A stretch of 64,000 nt of DNA from Azolla caroliniana (GCA_043228905.1 JBHGNT010000107.1:1-64000), one strand, 5' to 3'; counted from the first letter of the stretch, positions 29,237-39,656 are shown. Notes: generated by a model not told the origin, from the letters alone. Program-made: numbers and translations.

Positions 29237-29947
29237 CTACATCGGTTCTACCGGCGGCGCTAAAAGAGTGATCCATTGCACCACCACCGTCCACATCTTC
29301 TTGTCATCCTTTATTGAGGCTATGGTCACGCTCAGACTATCAATGATAATCACCGTCCAATCCACTTGTACCCCCTCGTAAGTTCCTATAATAAAACCGG
29401 CTCTGTTCTTTGGCATAGCCGGGGGTCGAGGGTGTACATGCCCATACCCATGAAGCACATGAGCAACCTCTCGGAAAAGAATGTCCTCGCCGCCTTGCGT
29501 GCGGTACGCCTTGCTAGCTAGGGAGTACTCACCGAAGAACTTTGTGAGCATCTCCGGTGAAGGGTCGTCGATCGAGAATAATCCGCCCTCTGATAGGCCA
29601 GTCATGGAGCGGATGGCCTCTTCTATGATGACCTCCGTATCGATCTCTTGCGCAACTTTCTCTGCCTCGTTGTGCGGAGGTGCCTCAACAATTCTCAGGA
29701 ACCCTTCCAAGCCATGTTGCTTGAACCATTTTTTGGCCACTTTCGAGAGTACCATGTATTCCATCTCGCTGTTTGAGTCTGTGGGACTTGGTAGGATTAG
29801 GACGCCTGTGCGATTCTCTTGCGTTTGTCTGATCACTCTTAATCTGTTGTGTGCGCTTAGTGCTTTGTTTTCGCGAAATGAGAGGGATTCTGTGAGACAG
29901 AGGTTTTGTCTCTCCATGCTTGGCACCTTTTCTTGATTCCCACGCAT
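29237..29947 (-). CDS. Gypsy T2 accessory ORF1 (aORF1), unknown function
   Basis: The open frame has 236 codons, from MRGNQEKVPSM to LLAPPVEPM. It shows no transposase, protease or zinc motif. Features: a basic N-terminus, MEYMVLSKVAKKWFKQHGLE, an acidic middle (EKVAQEIDTEVIIEEAIRSM), a mixed domain (KFFGEYSLASKAYRTQGGED) and a hydrophobic C-terminus (VDWTVIIIDSLSV, WTVVVQWITLLAPP). It lies between the integrase C-terminal domain (30590-30110) and aORF2, where plant Tat/Athila-type gypsy elements may carry env-like or plant-transposon-protein ORFs. I could not assign it to either. It is intact while its neighbours are decayed. Confidence 0.5.
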   Translation of the reverse strand: MRGNQEKVPSMERQNLCLTESLSFRENKALSAHNRLRVIRQTQENRTGVLILPSPTDSNSEMEYMVLSKVAKKWFKQHGLEGFLRIVEAPPHNEAEKVAQEIDTEVIIEEAIRSMTGLSEGGLFSIDDPSPEMLTKFFGEYSLASKAYRTQGGEDILFREVAHVLHGYGHVHPRPPAMPKNRAGFIIGTYEGVQVDWTVIIIDSLSVTIASIKDDKKMWTVVVQWITLLAPPVEPM

Positions 29948-30071
29948 GCATGTCGTGTACTATTATAGCAGTCGATTGACACTGGTGGGTTTTTAAAGAG
30001 GCTTTAATTAGCCACCAACCACACCTTTTCAAAGTGCATGTTTGCTCCTCGCCTATGCATGATGACTTTTC

Positions 30072-30104
30072 TCTTCTTCTTCTTCTTCTTCTTCTTCTTC
30101 TTCT
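30072..30104 (+). repeat. (TTC)n microsatellite
   Basis: About 11 CTT/TTC units followed by a T run. Confidence 0.9.
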
Positions 30105-30109
30105 TTTTT

Positions 30110-30596
30110 AATATTATGAGGCCCGGTTGTCAGGTAACACCGGCTCCTCTTGATTTCCGGCCAGTTGCGTGCCACTTCCGGTTACCATGTCGATCTCAAC
30201 CGGATGGAACGGGTTTGGTGGCATGGCCCCGTAATAGGGTTTAAGCCGGAACCCATTTACCCATTTGTCCAGTACTTCGTCCGCAAGCATGCCTAACTGG
30301 TAAGAACCGTTGAATTCTCCTGTGATCTAGTATGCTCCGGTCCACCGGAAACGTAGCTTACCCATCATCTTACCCATCTGGGTCTCAAACACGAGCACCG
30401 GCTTGCCGATTTCGAACAACTTCTCATTGCCCTTCTAGTGCCGGTCAACGAATGCCTTCCTTCATCATTCCTCCAGTTCCAACTCCATGATACTCGCTAT
30501 CCGATGCTCTTCCAGCTCACATAGTGCCGCCAATTGGATTTTCTCTGATTCCTTTTTGCTTAGTCGTTCCCGAACCTGTATTCTAAGCTTTGAAAA
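30110..30596 (-). pseudogene. Gypsy T2 integrase C-terminal domain
   Basis: On the minus strand: RIQVRERLSKKESEKIQLAA, HRIASIMELELEE, KLFEIGKPVLVFETQMGKMM, KLRFRWTGAY, GSYQLGMLADEVLDKWVNGF and RLKPYYGAMPPNPF. This is the classic gypsy integrase C-terminus with its SH3-like fold. Three or more stops are present. It is cut at 30596 by the plus-strand T2 LTR. A TTC repeat (30072-30104) separates it from aORF1. Confidence 0.8.
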
Positions 30597-30997
30597 TCTA
30601 GAATTATTATTTTGAGAAGCGAACGGACGGACCCAGAATCGGTAAGCCGATCCGGATCCGGACCGGTTCGTAGCCGGTTGCCGGTTGGCACCGGTTTGTA
30701 CCCAGAGCCAGTGACCTATAAAAGGACCCGGTCTGTTTGTAATGAATTAGCAGTTTATTAATGCAAGTGTTGTTATGCTATACCTTGTTTGATCTTTAAA
30801 GCCTTAAGTTAATTACCGTTTTGTGCGGAATCTAATCTATCTTACGCGTGTATTATGCTCAATAACCATATCGGTTAACATCCAGTGAGGAATGTGTTTG
30901 CATTATGGTTTGCGCCTACCCTACTTGCACCACCCTTTGGTGAAGTGTCCTAGAGGGACACCCTGTGTTAGGGCTAGTCCAGCCCCAAGGAATAACA
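30597..30997 (+). repeat. T2 right LTR, lacking its first ~59 bp
   Basis: It begins inside the LTR (TCTAGAATTATTATTTTG) and ends GGAATAACA at 30997, followed by the TSD AAGAC. It has the same orientation as the left outer LTR. Confidence 0.85.
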
Positions 30998-31357
30998 AAG
31001 ACAATATACAAGGAAGGTTTAATGGAAAGCTTAATCAACACACCATACACGGGAGAGACAAAGAGAGCATAACACAAAAAACTCTATTCCAAAACAATAC
31101 TCTAAAACCCTGTACATAGGATGTGCTCAGAGAGCACTTTTATACAAGTCCATACGAACTGACAGAAGTACTGACTCATACTTCAATGCTCATCAATGAG
31201 CCCCTACACTAACTCCCAAAATATATTCCTCCGTGGAATATCTATCCAACGCCATCCCGGTTTACGCACCGCTACGGCCTCTCATTGCGTACTCGGCTTA
31301 CGCACCCAATCTACGCACTAGTTTACGCACCGGTTTACGTACCCAATGTTGAGCTTG
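30998..31357 (-). repeat. Copia C2 5' LTR, 5' portion
   Basis: Minus strand: start TTGAGATACAAGCTCAAC (about 31357), GCGTAAACC-type repeats, TATA in TTGTATAAAAGTGC (about 31136-31149), and AAGCTTTCCATTAAACC (31022-31038). It aligns throughout with the C1 LTR (54200-54605). Confidence 0.85.
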
Positions 31358-31470
31358 TATCTCAATAGTAATCAATTTCATTTGAGGTTGTTGATTCATA
31401 ATCCTAGGTAATTTTGTACAGAGTACTTAACCATATAAGTTCTCGAGCTGTTAGTCAGTCTCTCTTTCAC

Positions 31471-31526
<56 letters not shown>

Positions 31527-31644
31527 TCCACTTTCTGCTCGTTGTTTCCCCACATTCTCTACTCACTCTGCCTGTTGTGACCCCTTTGCAACTTCCAAAT
31601 GTTCTCTGCTCTTCATATCCTCTCTACCACGACCTTCTGCTCGT
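31358..31644 (+). other. Unassigned spacer with a (CT)n tract
   Basis: AT-rich sequence with TACAGAGTACTTAACCATAT then a 49-bp CT microsatellite (31476-31524) and pyrimidine-rich sequence. It resembles an LTR R/U5 region, but I cannot place it in a family. Confidence 0.4.
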
Positions 31645-32060
31645 TGATGAGCGAACAAGCTCAACCGGATCCGGATCGGCTGAATAAGCTAGAGCCGTAT
31701 CAGAGTTCGGAATGGAGAACCGGATCGGCATCTAGAACCAGTAGCCGGATCAGAGAGCCGTATTAGTATGAACCGATAGGTCGTTAGAGGCCTACGAATC
31801 TAGCCTAGTACGTAGGCATATGGGAGTCTGTGTCAGTTGCTCGTATGAGCATCGAAGTACAAGTAAGTACTCTTGTCAATCCTTTTAAGGAATTGTATAA
31901 AAAGTGTTTTGTAGGACATTTGTATGTACAGAGTGATATTTTGAAATTGAGGTTTATGATGTTATGTTCTCTCTATCTCTCCCGGGTATTCTCTGTGTGA
32001 TTAAGCTTTCCATTAAACTTGTCCATATTCTTTGTTGTTATCCGGTGAAGTTGGTTTTGT
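31645..32060 (+). repeat. Copia F LTR (degenerate)
   Basis: The start ...GAGCGAACAAGCTCAACCGG matches 12238 and the C/D LTR pattern of inverted GAG...AAGCTC ends. TATA lies in TTGTATAAAAAGTG (about 31894-31907), and AAGCTTTCCATTAAACTTG lies near 32005. It is followed by F gag. No clear PBS is visible. Confidence 0.6.
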
Positions 32061-33036
32061 CTACAAGCTTCCACGTTGGATACAACACACAAGGACTTCC
32101 CAGCATGGGAGCAAGGAGAGAGCAGAGGGTTGTACTGCCTCGTGTCCTGTGTGCACGACCGGATGTTGGGTTAAATCAAAGACGTGAAGTCGCCGAATTA
32201 AGCCTGGGAAAATCTGAAGAAGATTTTCGCCGCCAGAACAATGACCCGGAAGTTGAACCTTCGGCAAGAGCTCAACAACATCCGGCAAAGGGACATGTTG
32301 GTTACCGACTACATCACCAAGATCAAGGAGATCAACGATGCACTAGGTTCCATCAACGTGAGGGTGGACGAAGACGTGATAGTTAGATCTAACTCGGTGG
32401 TCTAGCACAACGGTACGAGCCAATTTGGACAATGATTTGCACCCGGGAGAAGCCACCATCCTTCTTCGACCTACACTCGATGCTGATGGTTGAAGAAAAC
32501 CACACGAGTGGGTCGAGGACCAATCAACCAAACAACCCAATGTTATACATGGAGGTGGATCGGCCCTATGGGCGTGGAGGATGAGGTGGGCCGGCACACA
32601 ATAACGGCTGCTGGCAAGAGTAGAACCAGAGGCATAGAGATTGTGCCGATAGTAGTTTCAAACCTTCCACAAGTAGGGGGAGACAAGGCGATGCCAAAAA
32701 CCAACAATCTAAAGTCGAGACGGAATGCTACTATTGTGGCAAGAAAGGCCACCAGGAGAGCGAGTGCTGGAAGAAGCGTGCTAATTCGGATAAATCCAGA
32801 TCCAACAAGACCGAATAAGGGAACCAACAAAGCTCACACTACATAGAAGGATCAAAAGGATCTAAAACCGAAAAGACCAAAAAAGGGCCAAACTTTGTGA
32901 TGGAACACAAGGTGAACTCGATGAAGAAGACCACTTCCGGAGCGGAGGAAGTGTGATACGTTGACTTCGGAGCATCGAACCATATGACGAGCCACGAAGA
33001 GTGGTTCTCGTATTTAGAAAAGCCGGAGCAACCGGT
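32061..33036 (+). pseudogene. Copia F gag and protease start
   Basis: Reading through stops and frame changes: DFPAWEQGESRGLYCLVSCV, NLKKIFAARTMTRKLNLRQE, LVTDYITKIKEINDALGSIN, VDEDVIVRSNLGGLAQRYEP. These match D gag (WEQGASRVMYCLATCV, NLTKIFAADTSVRKLQL, IDEDEMVQVCLGGLAQRC) and the copia UBN2-type gag family. A good zinc knuckle CYYCGKKGHQESECWKK lies at about 32730-32780. Protease begins at about 32955 (VDFGASNHMTSHEEWF; the active site is DFG, as often seen in this lineage). Sequence J cuts it off at 33037. Confidence 0.8.
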
Positions 33037-34258
33037 GTCGTGTGAATCTTCACACACTATGTAAAAAATAATAATGAAATAATTATTTTAGATTAGATTA
33101 GTGGCTTGTTATAGAAAGATTGATGTACTCAAGAGCTTCAAAACGCATTTTACTACATATAAAATGGACAACTACATATCAAGTTATATCAAGTTAGGTG
33201 GACATGAAGTTTGAGAAGATAAGGAAAATAGAATTTTGAAATATCCCACATAGATAGGAAACTTTAGGAGGCAGCTATATAAGCAGATTGAGAACCATCA
33301 TTTTTCATCTATTTGTTAAGAGCACAAAAGAAATAGTTGGGCTTGGGCCACTTTTGTCTAGAAGGACAGATGTGGCAAAGTCGTCGGATGTGTCTAAGTT
33401 GATCGAACCGGCTGGTGATAGAACTCAAACTGGTTGGTGATAGTATTGAAAACCGGATGGAGCCGGCAACTGGATAAAACTGGTGACCGGGCAGAGCCGG
33501 AAACCGAAAACTGGACAGAGCCAACGATCGGATGGATCCGGCAACTAGCGACCGAGCGGATTCGGCAACCGAAAACCGGACGAATTCGGCAACCGGCAAC
33601 CGGCTACCGGGCGGATACGACAACCAGGAACCAGAAGAATCCGGCAACCGGCGATCGAACCAGAACCGGATTGCGACAGAACTGGAACCGAACTAGACGG
33701 ATGAGGCCTGACACGGACCATACGGATCAAAGCATGGACCAAACTTTACGGATTATAGGATCATGCGGCTAAAGTAAAGTAAAGGTCATTTGGAAGGAAT
33801 GCAACTAAAGGTGGACGCCATGCATAAAGTAAAGGTCATGTGGAAGGCATGCAACTAAAGGTAGAGGCCATGCAACTAAAGTCAAACTTTATGTAAGGTA
33901 AACGTCATGTGGGACGCATGCAAGAGAATGGGAAGTGAAACTAAAGTTCCTTCATGCAAGTGTATTTACAAGAAATAAAAAAAACTAGGAATCAGAATTT
34001 TTAGAGGGGAGGCATCCATCAATCGGGGAGGGCACTCATATCCAAAAAAATTCTTATTCAACTCAAAAACCCTAATTTCTTATCGAAGCTCAAAACACTA
34101 ATTTTTTCAACGAAGATATCACTCATAAACCATAATCTCTTATCGAAGCCGAAAAACCTAATTTTCCTATCGAAACTGTATCTTAGTTTCTTCTAATCTA
34201 TTACTGTAGTAATCTCCATAAGCTAAAACTTTTGTAATCCCAATCTTGGGATTGATTG
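33037..34258 (+). mobile_element. LTR-like sequence J (G2/H-type start)
   Basis: It starts TGTCGTGTGAATCTTCACAC, like the LTR starts of G2 (TGTCGTAGTG) and H (TGTCGTGATG), and can form a similar terminal hairpin. It contains CCGGCAACCGG-type short repeats (33400-33690) and a duplicated ~60-bp AAAGTAAAGGTCATGTGGAA motif (33770-33910). No coding region is recognised. The end is not defined; D begins at 34259. Confidence 0.45.
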
Positions 34259-34709
34259 TGTTGAGATATCAAGCTCAACTAGTTTAATCTAGTTAGTCAA
34301 CACATGTAACTTAGTAGTTACCTAGATCGAATGTAGTTAATGTGTTGACCTTAAGCCTTTAAATACGACCTTGTACTTAAGTGGAATATTCTACATCCTC
34401 CACTCCTTAGTACATTTAATGTAGGACTTACACATAAGTACCTATGTTCTACCCACACATGTGCACCTTTGCACATGGGTTGTATATACACCTCATTGTG
34501 GGTATTTTTGTATGTTGATGACACTTTTCAATATAGTCAATCATCCCCCATTTATCTTCATGTTCATAAGTGTAACTTCCTCTCTCTCTCTCTCTCTCTC
34601 TCTTCCTCTCACACACTCTCATGTGCAAATCATACTAATCTTCCGTTGTTTAACGTAACCATATAATTAGTCTCTAATTAACCCTAGTTAATTACCTAAT
34701 TACTTAACA
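34259..34709 (+). repeat. D 5' LTR (451 bp)
   Basis: TGTTGAGATATCAAGCTCAA to TACTTAACA. It contains internal inverted motifs (AACTAGTTTAATCTAGTTAG) and a CT repeat (about 34580-34602). Confidence 0.92.
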
Positions 34710-34721
34710 TGGTATCAAAGC
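34710..34721 (+). promoter_or_regulatory. D primer-binding site
   Basis: TGGTATCAAAGC directly after the LTR, one mismatch to the initiator-Met type TGGTATCAGAGC. Confidence 0.88.
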
Positions 34722-34895
34722 GTGTGGTTTAGGAAATCCTCCAAGCCCACGGCTTATTTGTGATTGTGTGTTCGAGACGCCGACGACAAATCCCGGCTAT
34801 TCGCTATCCACTACCGTAGTGCCACTACGAAGGATGTGTATACGACCAAGAGAAGAAAAACAAAACGGAAGACACAACAATCAACATGAACACAC

Positions 34896-35489
34896 TGTTG
34901 GGATTTCGGTCCCTACGGATGGGATGTCCGGAGATGAACGACGGCAATCCCGGTTACGGTTACGGTCCCGGCTACGGAGCCGGATGATGAAGACCCCGGC
35001 TATGGAGCCGGATGATGTATGTACCCGGGGCGAGATCCGGATGCGGGGACATACTTGTGAATATGTTCGCCAAGGGCCCTTGAGGCTATATTTGTAAATA
35101 GCCCGAAAGTCATATGCGTATAAATATGACTTAGGGCAAATAGTTTTAGGTTGTTGCTCATTTTATGTTTTCAGTTGAGAGAGCGAAGTGAGAGCAGCCG
35201 AGAGAGAGAGAGAGAGAGAAACGAAGAGGTCGACGCCTCTGTGTATTACCGCCGCCTGTGGCGAAGACAGTGAGCTCAAGGTTGTTGCCTTGTAGCTTCA
35301 CCATTGTACATCTCTGTGTATAGTGATAGTTGGAGTTTGAGGACTCCCGTGGTTTTTTTTTCCCATTTAGGGTTTTCCACGTAAAACACCCTGTGTACTC
35401 TTCTCTCTATTGTCTTCGTACATTTTGTATTTCCTGTTTTCTGTGAGTTGATCCTATTCCTCGGTTGTGTCCGAGCACGGTTTTCAACA
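34896..35489 (+). repeat. E 5' LTR (594 bp)
   Basis: TGTTGGGATTTCGG to GGTTTTCAACA. It contains the same three inverted repeats and TATA as the A LTRs (about 35050-35135) and a short GA repeat. It is related to A but has fewer U3 repeats. Confidence 0.92.
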
Positions 35490-35783
35490 CACACAAATAG
35501 GAAGCTCACTCCCTAGCGAAAAGCTAGATTGAAGCAACTATTCAGCTTGGGAGTACAAGATGAATCAATACCTTGTCGGCCAAGGGTATTGGAGCTACAT
35601 CAACGGCGCACAAGAAAACAAACTCGAAATCACACACGCCAACTACGCAACGTGGGAGCAAGGTGCGAGTCGGGTAATGTATTGCTTGGCAACATGTGTA
35701 AACGACCACATGCTAAGCCACATTCGTGACGCCAAGACGCCCAAAGAGGCGTGGGAAAATCTCACGAAGATTTTCGCCGAAAG
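35490..35783 (+). repeat. Duplicated D leader and gag start (copy 1)
   Basis: No difference was seen from 37836-38129. It includes the D gag ATG (35560) and MNQYLVGQGYWSYING. It ends at GCCG, where it joins E pol; both parents carry GCCG at the junction. Confidence 0.92.
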
Positions 35784-37231
35784 GAAAGCGGGCACTTCGA
35801 AACAAGTGGGTGTTCAAGCTGAAACCGGGAGATGCCGGAAACCCCCCGAGATACAAAGCCAGGATCGTGGTGAAGGGGTTTCAGCAGAAGAAGGGCGTCG
35901 ACTTCGACGAGATATTTGCCCCGGTAGTGAAGATGACCTCCATCCGAACGGTGCTGAGCATAGCGGCAAGCATGAACCTCGAGGTAGAACAGATGGACGT
36001 GAAGACGGCATTCCTTCACGGTGACCTCGAAGAAGAGATCTACATGCAGCAACCGGAAGGATTCGAGAAGAAAGGGAAGGAGCACCTGGTATGCCGGTTA
36101 AAGAAGAGCCTTTACGGACTGAAGCAGGCTCCCCGGCAATGGTACCGGAAGTTCGACTCTTTCATGACCGACGAGGGGTACCTCAAAACGCAGTCTGACC
36201 ACTGCGTGTTTGTGAAGAAGTTCGAAGGAGGAGACTTTCTAATACTCCTCTTGTACGTGGACGACATGTTGATCGTCGGACGAGACCAGGTCAAGATACG
36301 GATGCTGAAGAAGGCTCTTCACCGAACCTTCTCAATGAAGGACCTGGGTCCGGCGAGGCAAATACTAGGGATGCACATCATCTGGGACCGGAAGAAGAAG
36401 CAGTTGTGGCTGTCACATGAGAAGTACGTGACAAAGGTGCTTCACCGGTTCAACATGTCGGAAGCAAGACCGGTCGGGTCAACACTCCCGGCAAACTGCA
36501 AGCTGTCCAGCAAGCAGAGCCCCAAGACAAAGGCTGAGAAGGAGGACATGATGAAAGTACCATATGCCTCTGCCGTCGGGAGCTTGATGTACGCAATGGT
36601 GTGTACCCGACCGGACATCGGATATGCAGTCGGAGTGGTGAGCCGGTACATGAGCAATCCCGGCAAAGAGCACTGGAACGCGGTCAAGTGGATACTCCGA
36701 TACCTGAAGGGCACGGCAAACGTGAGCCTCCGATTCGGCTCCGGTAAGCCCGAACTCGACGGCTTTACCGATTCGGATATGTCGGCTGATGCAGACACCA
36801 GCCGGTCCACATCAGGGTATGTGATGACGTATGCAGGTGGAGCTGTTTCGTGGCAGTCGAGGCTGCAGAAGACGGTTGCATTGTCAACCACGGAGGCGGA
36901 GTACATGGCGGCTGTTGAAGCCGGCAAGGAAATGATATGGATGAAGGACTTCATTAGAGAGCTCGGTATCCGGCAGGAGGAGTACCGACTCTACTGCGAC
37001 AGTCAGAATGCCATCCACCTTGCGAAGAACGCGGCCTATCACTCCCGGACGAAGCACATCCAGCGAAGATATCACTGGATCCGGGAAAGGATAGAAGACC
37101 AGGAGTTCGTGCTGACGAAGATCCACACGGACGAGAACGGGTCGGATATGCTGACCAAGGTACTCACACCCGACAAGCTGGAGGCATGCCGGAAGAGGAT
37201 CGGATTGGAGAGACATCCCATGCCGAAGTGA
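35784..37231 (+). CDS. E pol: reverse transcriptase and RNase H (uninterrupted)
   Basis: The frame is open from the junction to TGA at 37229-37231. RT: KGKRALRNKWVFKLKPGD, FDEIFAPVVKMTSIRTVLSI, VEQMDVKTAFLHGDLEEEIY, SLYGLKQAPRQWYRKFDS and catalytic YVDD in LLLYVDDMLIVGRD. RNase H: SAVGSLMYAMVCTRPDIGYA, LDGFTDSDMSADADTSRSTS, ALSTTEAEYMAAVEAGKE, CDSQNAIHLAKNAAYHSRT. The C-terminus ends ERHPMPK. It is the best-preserved copia RT in the window, but it lacks upstream gag-protease-integrase and would be translated only as a fusion with the D gag start if frames allowed. Activity in cis is unlikely. Confidence 0.93.
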
Positions 37232-37241
37232 AGGGGGAGTT

Positions 37242-37835
37242 TGTTGGGATTTCGGTCCCTACGGATGGGATGTCCGGAGATGAACGACGGCAATCCCGGT
37301 TACGGTTACGGTCCCGGCTACGGAGCCGGATGATGAAGACCCCGGCTACGGAGCCGGATGATGTATGTACCCAGGGCGAGATCCGGATGCGGGGACATAC
37401 TTGTGAATATGTTCGCCAAGGGCCCTTGAGGCTATATTTGTAAATAGCCCGAAAGTCATATGCGTATAAATATGACTTAGGGCAAACAGTTTTAGGTTGT
37501 TGCTCATTTTATGTTTTCAGTTGAGAGAGCGAAGTGAGAGCAGCCGAGAGAGAGAGAGAGAGAGAAACGAAGAGGTCGACGCCTCTGTGTATTACCGCCG
37601 CCTGTGGCGAAGACAGTGAGCTCAAGGTTGTTGCCTTGTAGCTTCACCATTGTACATCTCTGTGTATAGTGATAGTTGGAGTTTGAGGACTCCCGTGGTT
37701 TTTTTTTCCCATTTAGGGTTTTCCACGTAAAACACCCTGTGTACTCTTCTCTCTATTGTCTTCGTACATTTTGTATTTCCTGTTTTCTGTGAGTTGATCC
37801 TATTCCTCGGTTGTGTCCGAGCACGGTTTTCAACA
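37242..37835 (+). repeat. E 3' LTR (594 bp)
   Basis: It is preceded by AAGTGAAGGGGGAGTT (polypurine tract), starts TGTTGGGATT and ends TTCAACA, and is almost identical to the 5' LTR, so E is young. Confidence 0.94.
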
Positions 37836-37905
37836 CACACAAATAGGAAGCTCACTCCCTAGCGAAAAGCTAGATTGAAGCAACTATTCAGCTTGGGAGT
37901 ACAAG

Positions 37906-38700
37906 ATGAATCAATACCTTGTCGGCCAAGGGTATTGGAGCTACATCAACGGCGCACAAGAAAACAAACTCGAAATCACACACGCCAACTACGCAACGTG
38001 GGAGCAAGGTGCGAGTCGGGTAATGTATTGCTTGGCAACATGTGTAAACGACCACATGCTAAGCCACATTCGTGACGCCAAGACGCCCAAAGAGGCGTGG
38101 GAAAATCTCACGAAGATTTTCGCCGCGGACACATCCGTACGCAAGCTTCAACTCTGGCAAGAGTTCAACAACATACGACAAAAAGAAATGTTCGTGACGG
38201 ACTACACGGCCAAGATCAAGAGCATTTGCAACTCGCTTGGCTCCATCAACGTCAACATCGACGAAGACGAGATGGTGCAAGTATGCTTGGGCGGCCTCGC
38301 ACAACGATGCAACCCGTTGAGAACGGCAATCTTGGCGAGAGATACCCCTCCCTCGTTCTTCAACCTGCAATCAATGCTATTGGTCGAAGAAAAGCACGTT
38401 CAATCAAAGACCAACACATCGGAAGGACAAATTCTCTTCTCCGATACGGATGGTGCCCATAGACGAGGTTGAAGCGGAAGAGATCAATTCGACCTATCCC
38501 ACGAAGGGAATTCACAATTTTGGCAAGGAAACGGAAGCCATCGAGGAACCTTCACAAGAAGGGGGAGCTTCCATGACGAACAAGGTCGGCGAACGACGAC
38601 ACCTAAGTGCAACCATTACGACAAAATCCGCAATCACGAAGAGGAGTGTTGAAAAAGACGAAGCGAGTCAGCTTCAACAAGCAGGCAACTGACAAATTAC
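37906..38700 (+). pseudogene. Copia D gag
   Basis: The start is ATG 37906 (MNQYLVGQGYWSYING). The frame is open for 188 codons with the copia UBN2-type gag layout: HANYATWEQGASRVMYCLAT, AWENLTKIFAADTSVRKL, LWQEFNNIRQKEMFVTDYTA, DEDEMVQVCLGGLAQRCNPL, LARDTPPSFFNLQSMLLVEE. After a frame change near 38460, a degenerate zinc knuckle region follows (CNHYDKIRNHEEEC). It would form the particle core. The D gag start also exists as a duplicate at 35560. It is close to intact, but the C-terminus is frameshifted. Confidence 0.83.
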
Positions 38701-39636
38701 GCCGCGAATGCGGAATACGCGGACTACGACGGACTCTTCGTGATGAGGCATAGAGCAAACTCTATGATGGCCTCCGATCCTGCAAACTCGGCAAGCACCT
38801 CTTACTCCGAACACGCGTGGTTCGTAGACTCCAACGCCTCACACCACATGACGTCGCACCAAGAGTGGTTTCACAACTTGTGAACACCGGATTGAACCGG
38901 TTACATAGAGACCAGAGACGACACTCAGCATCCCATTCGGCACATCGGCGATGTCCCATTCGGGAAAGAAGGCAAGCAAACCTGCATCAAGAATGTCTTG
39001 CACGTGCCCACAATAACAAAGAATTTGGTCTCGGTCGGCCAAATCGTGGAGCAAGGCATGCAAGTCCGCTTCAACAATGAAGGTTGCTTCATCGAGAAAG
39101 ACGGTCGACTCATAGCCAAGGGACGGAGAAACGGTCGCTTGTTCATCCTTGACTCGAACGAGCTAAAATCGGCCATGTACGCCAAAGGTCTCAAGACCGA
39201 GACAAACATTGAGTTGTGGCACAAGTGAATCGGCCACGTAAACCTCCAACGGCTTCACGGAATGCAATCAAAGGGAGTTGTAATCGCACTTCCGGCCTTT
39301 GAATCGAAACGAGTCAACTGAGTGTGCGAAGCATGCCAACTCGGCAAACAATATCGACTCCCATTCCCGAAGGAGAGCTCCGCAAGCAAACGCCTCCTTG
39401 ACATAATCCACTCGGACGTATGGGGACCAGACTGGCTCAAACGCCGACGCTCGGCGGATGCCGCTACTACGTCACCTTCATCGAGGACCACTCGCGCTAC
39501 GCGTGGATATACCCGATGAAGAAGAAGAGCGAAGTGCTCTGCCACTTTCAAAGGCTTAAAAGCCAAGTGGAGAAAGAAACCGGTCGGCACATTCGATGCC
39601 TACGATCGGACGGAGGAAAGGAGTACTTCTCTGACG
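38701..39636 (+). pseudogene. Copia D protease and integrase N-terminal half
   Basis: The protease active site reads WFVDSNASHHMTSHQEW, with Asn where the catalytic triad has Gly. A conserved block follows (NVLHVPTITKNLVSVGQIVE, QVRFNNEGCFIEKDGRLIAK). The integrase zinc domain is ELWHK..IGHVNLQRLHGM..VCEACQLGKQ with stops inside. The core starts at DIIHSDVWGP and continues in another frame (YVTFIEDHSRYAWIYPMKKK, RHIRCLRSDGGKEYFSD). T1 interrupts it here and it resumes at 46701. Stops at about 38880, 39226 and 39319 show decay. Confidence 0.82.
39585..39636 (+). repeat. 47-bp direct repeat flanking T1 (left)
   Basis: D integrase sequence CGGCACATTCGATGCCTACG and onward to CTTCTC (39631) recurs exactly at 46701-46747, with a further few bases after one mismatch. 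It is far longer than a 5-bp TSD. Confidence 0.92.
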
Positions 39637-39656
39637 GCCGGCAAAGGAGTTCAGAG

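Larger units (their letters stand above)
17374..30997. mobile_element. Rearranged gypsy T2 composite (13.6 kb), TSD AAGAC
   Basis: The outer ends are plus-strand LTRs (17374-17832 and 30597-30997) bounded by AAGAC (17369-17373 and 30998-31002), so it behaves as one insertion into the C2 LTR. The interior runs the other way: minus-strand LTR (18258-17847), aORF2, aORF1 and the integrase C-terminus. The outermost left base pair reads TA rather than TG, taken as a point mutation. G2 is nested within. An inversion after or during integration is the simplest reading. Confidence 0.75.
34896..37835 (+). mobile_element. Copia element E, chimeric (2.94 kb), TSD CACAC
   Basis: Two 594-bp LTRs (34896-35489 and 37242-37835; three differences seen) enclose 294 bp of D leader/gag and then the E RT-RNase H. 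CACAC precedes the 5' LTR (34891-34895) and follows each LTR (35490-35494; 37836-37840), each time running into D sequence AAATAGGAAGC. E gag, protease and integrase are absent. Confidence 0.88.

Noticed and set aside
33037-34258. Calling J a solo LTR
   Set aside because: The start fits the G2/H pattern, but I could not find the matching end or a TSD.
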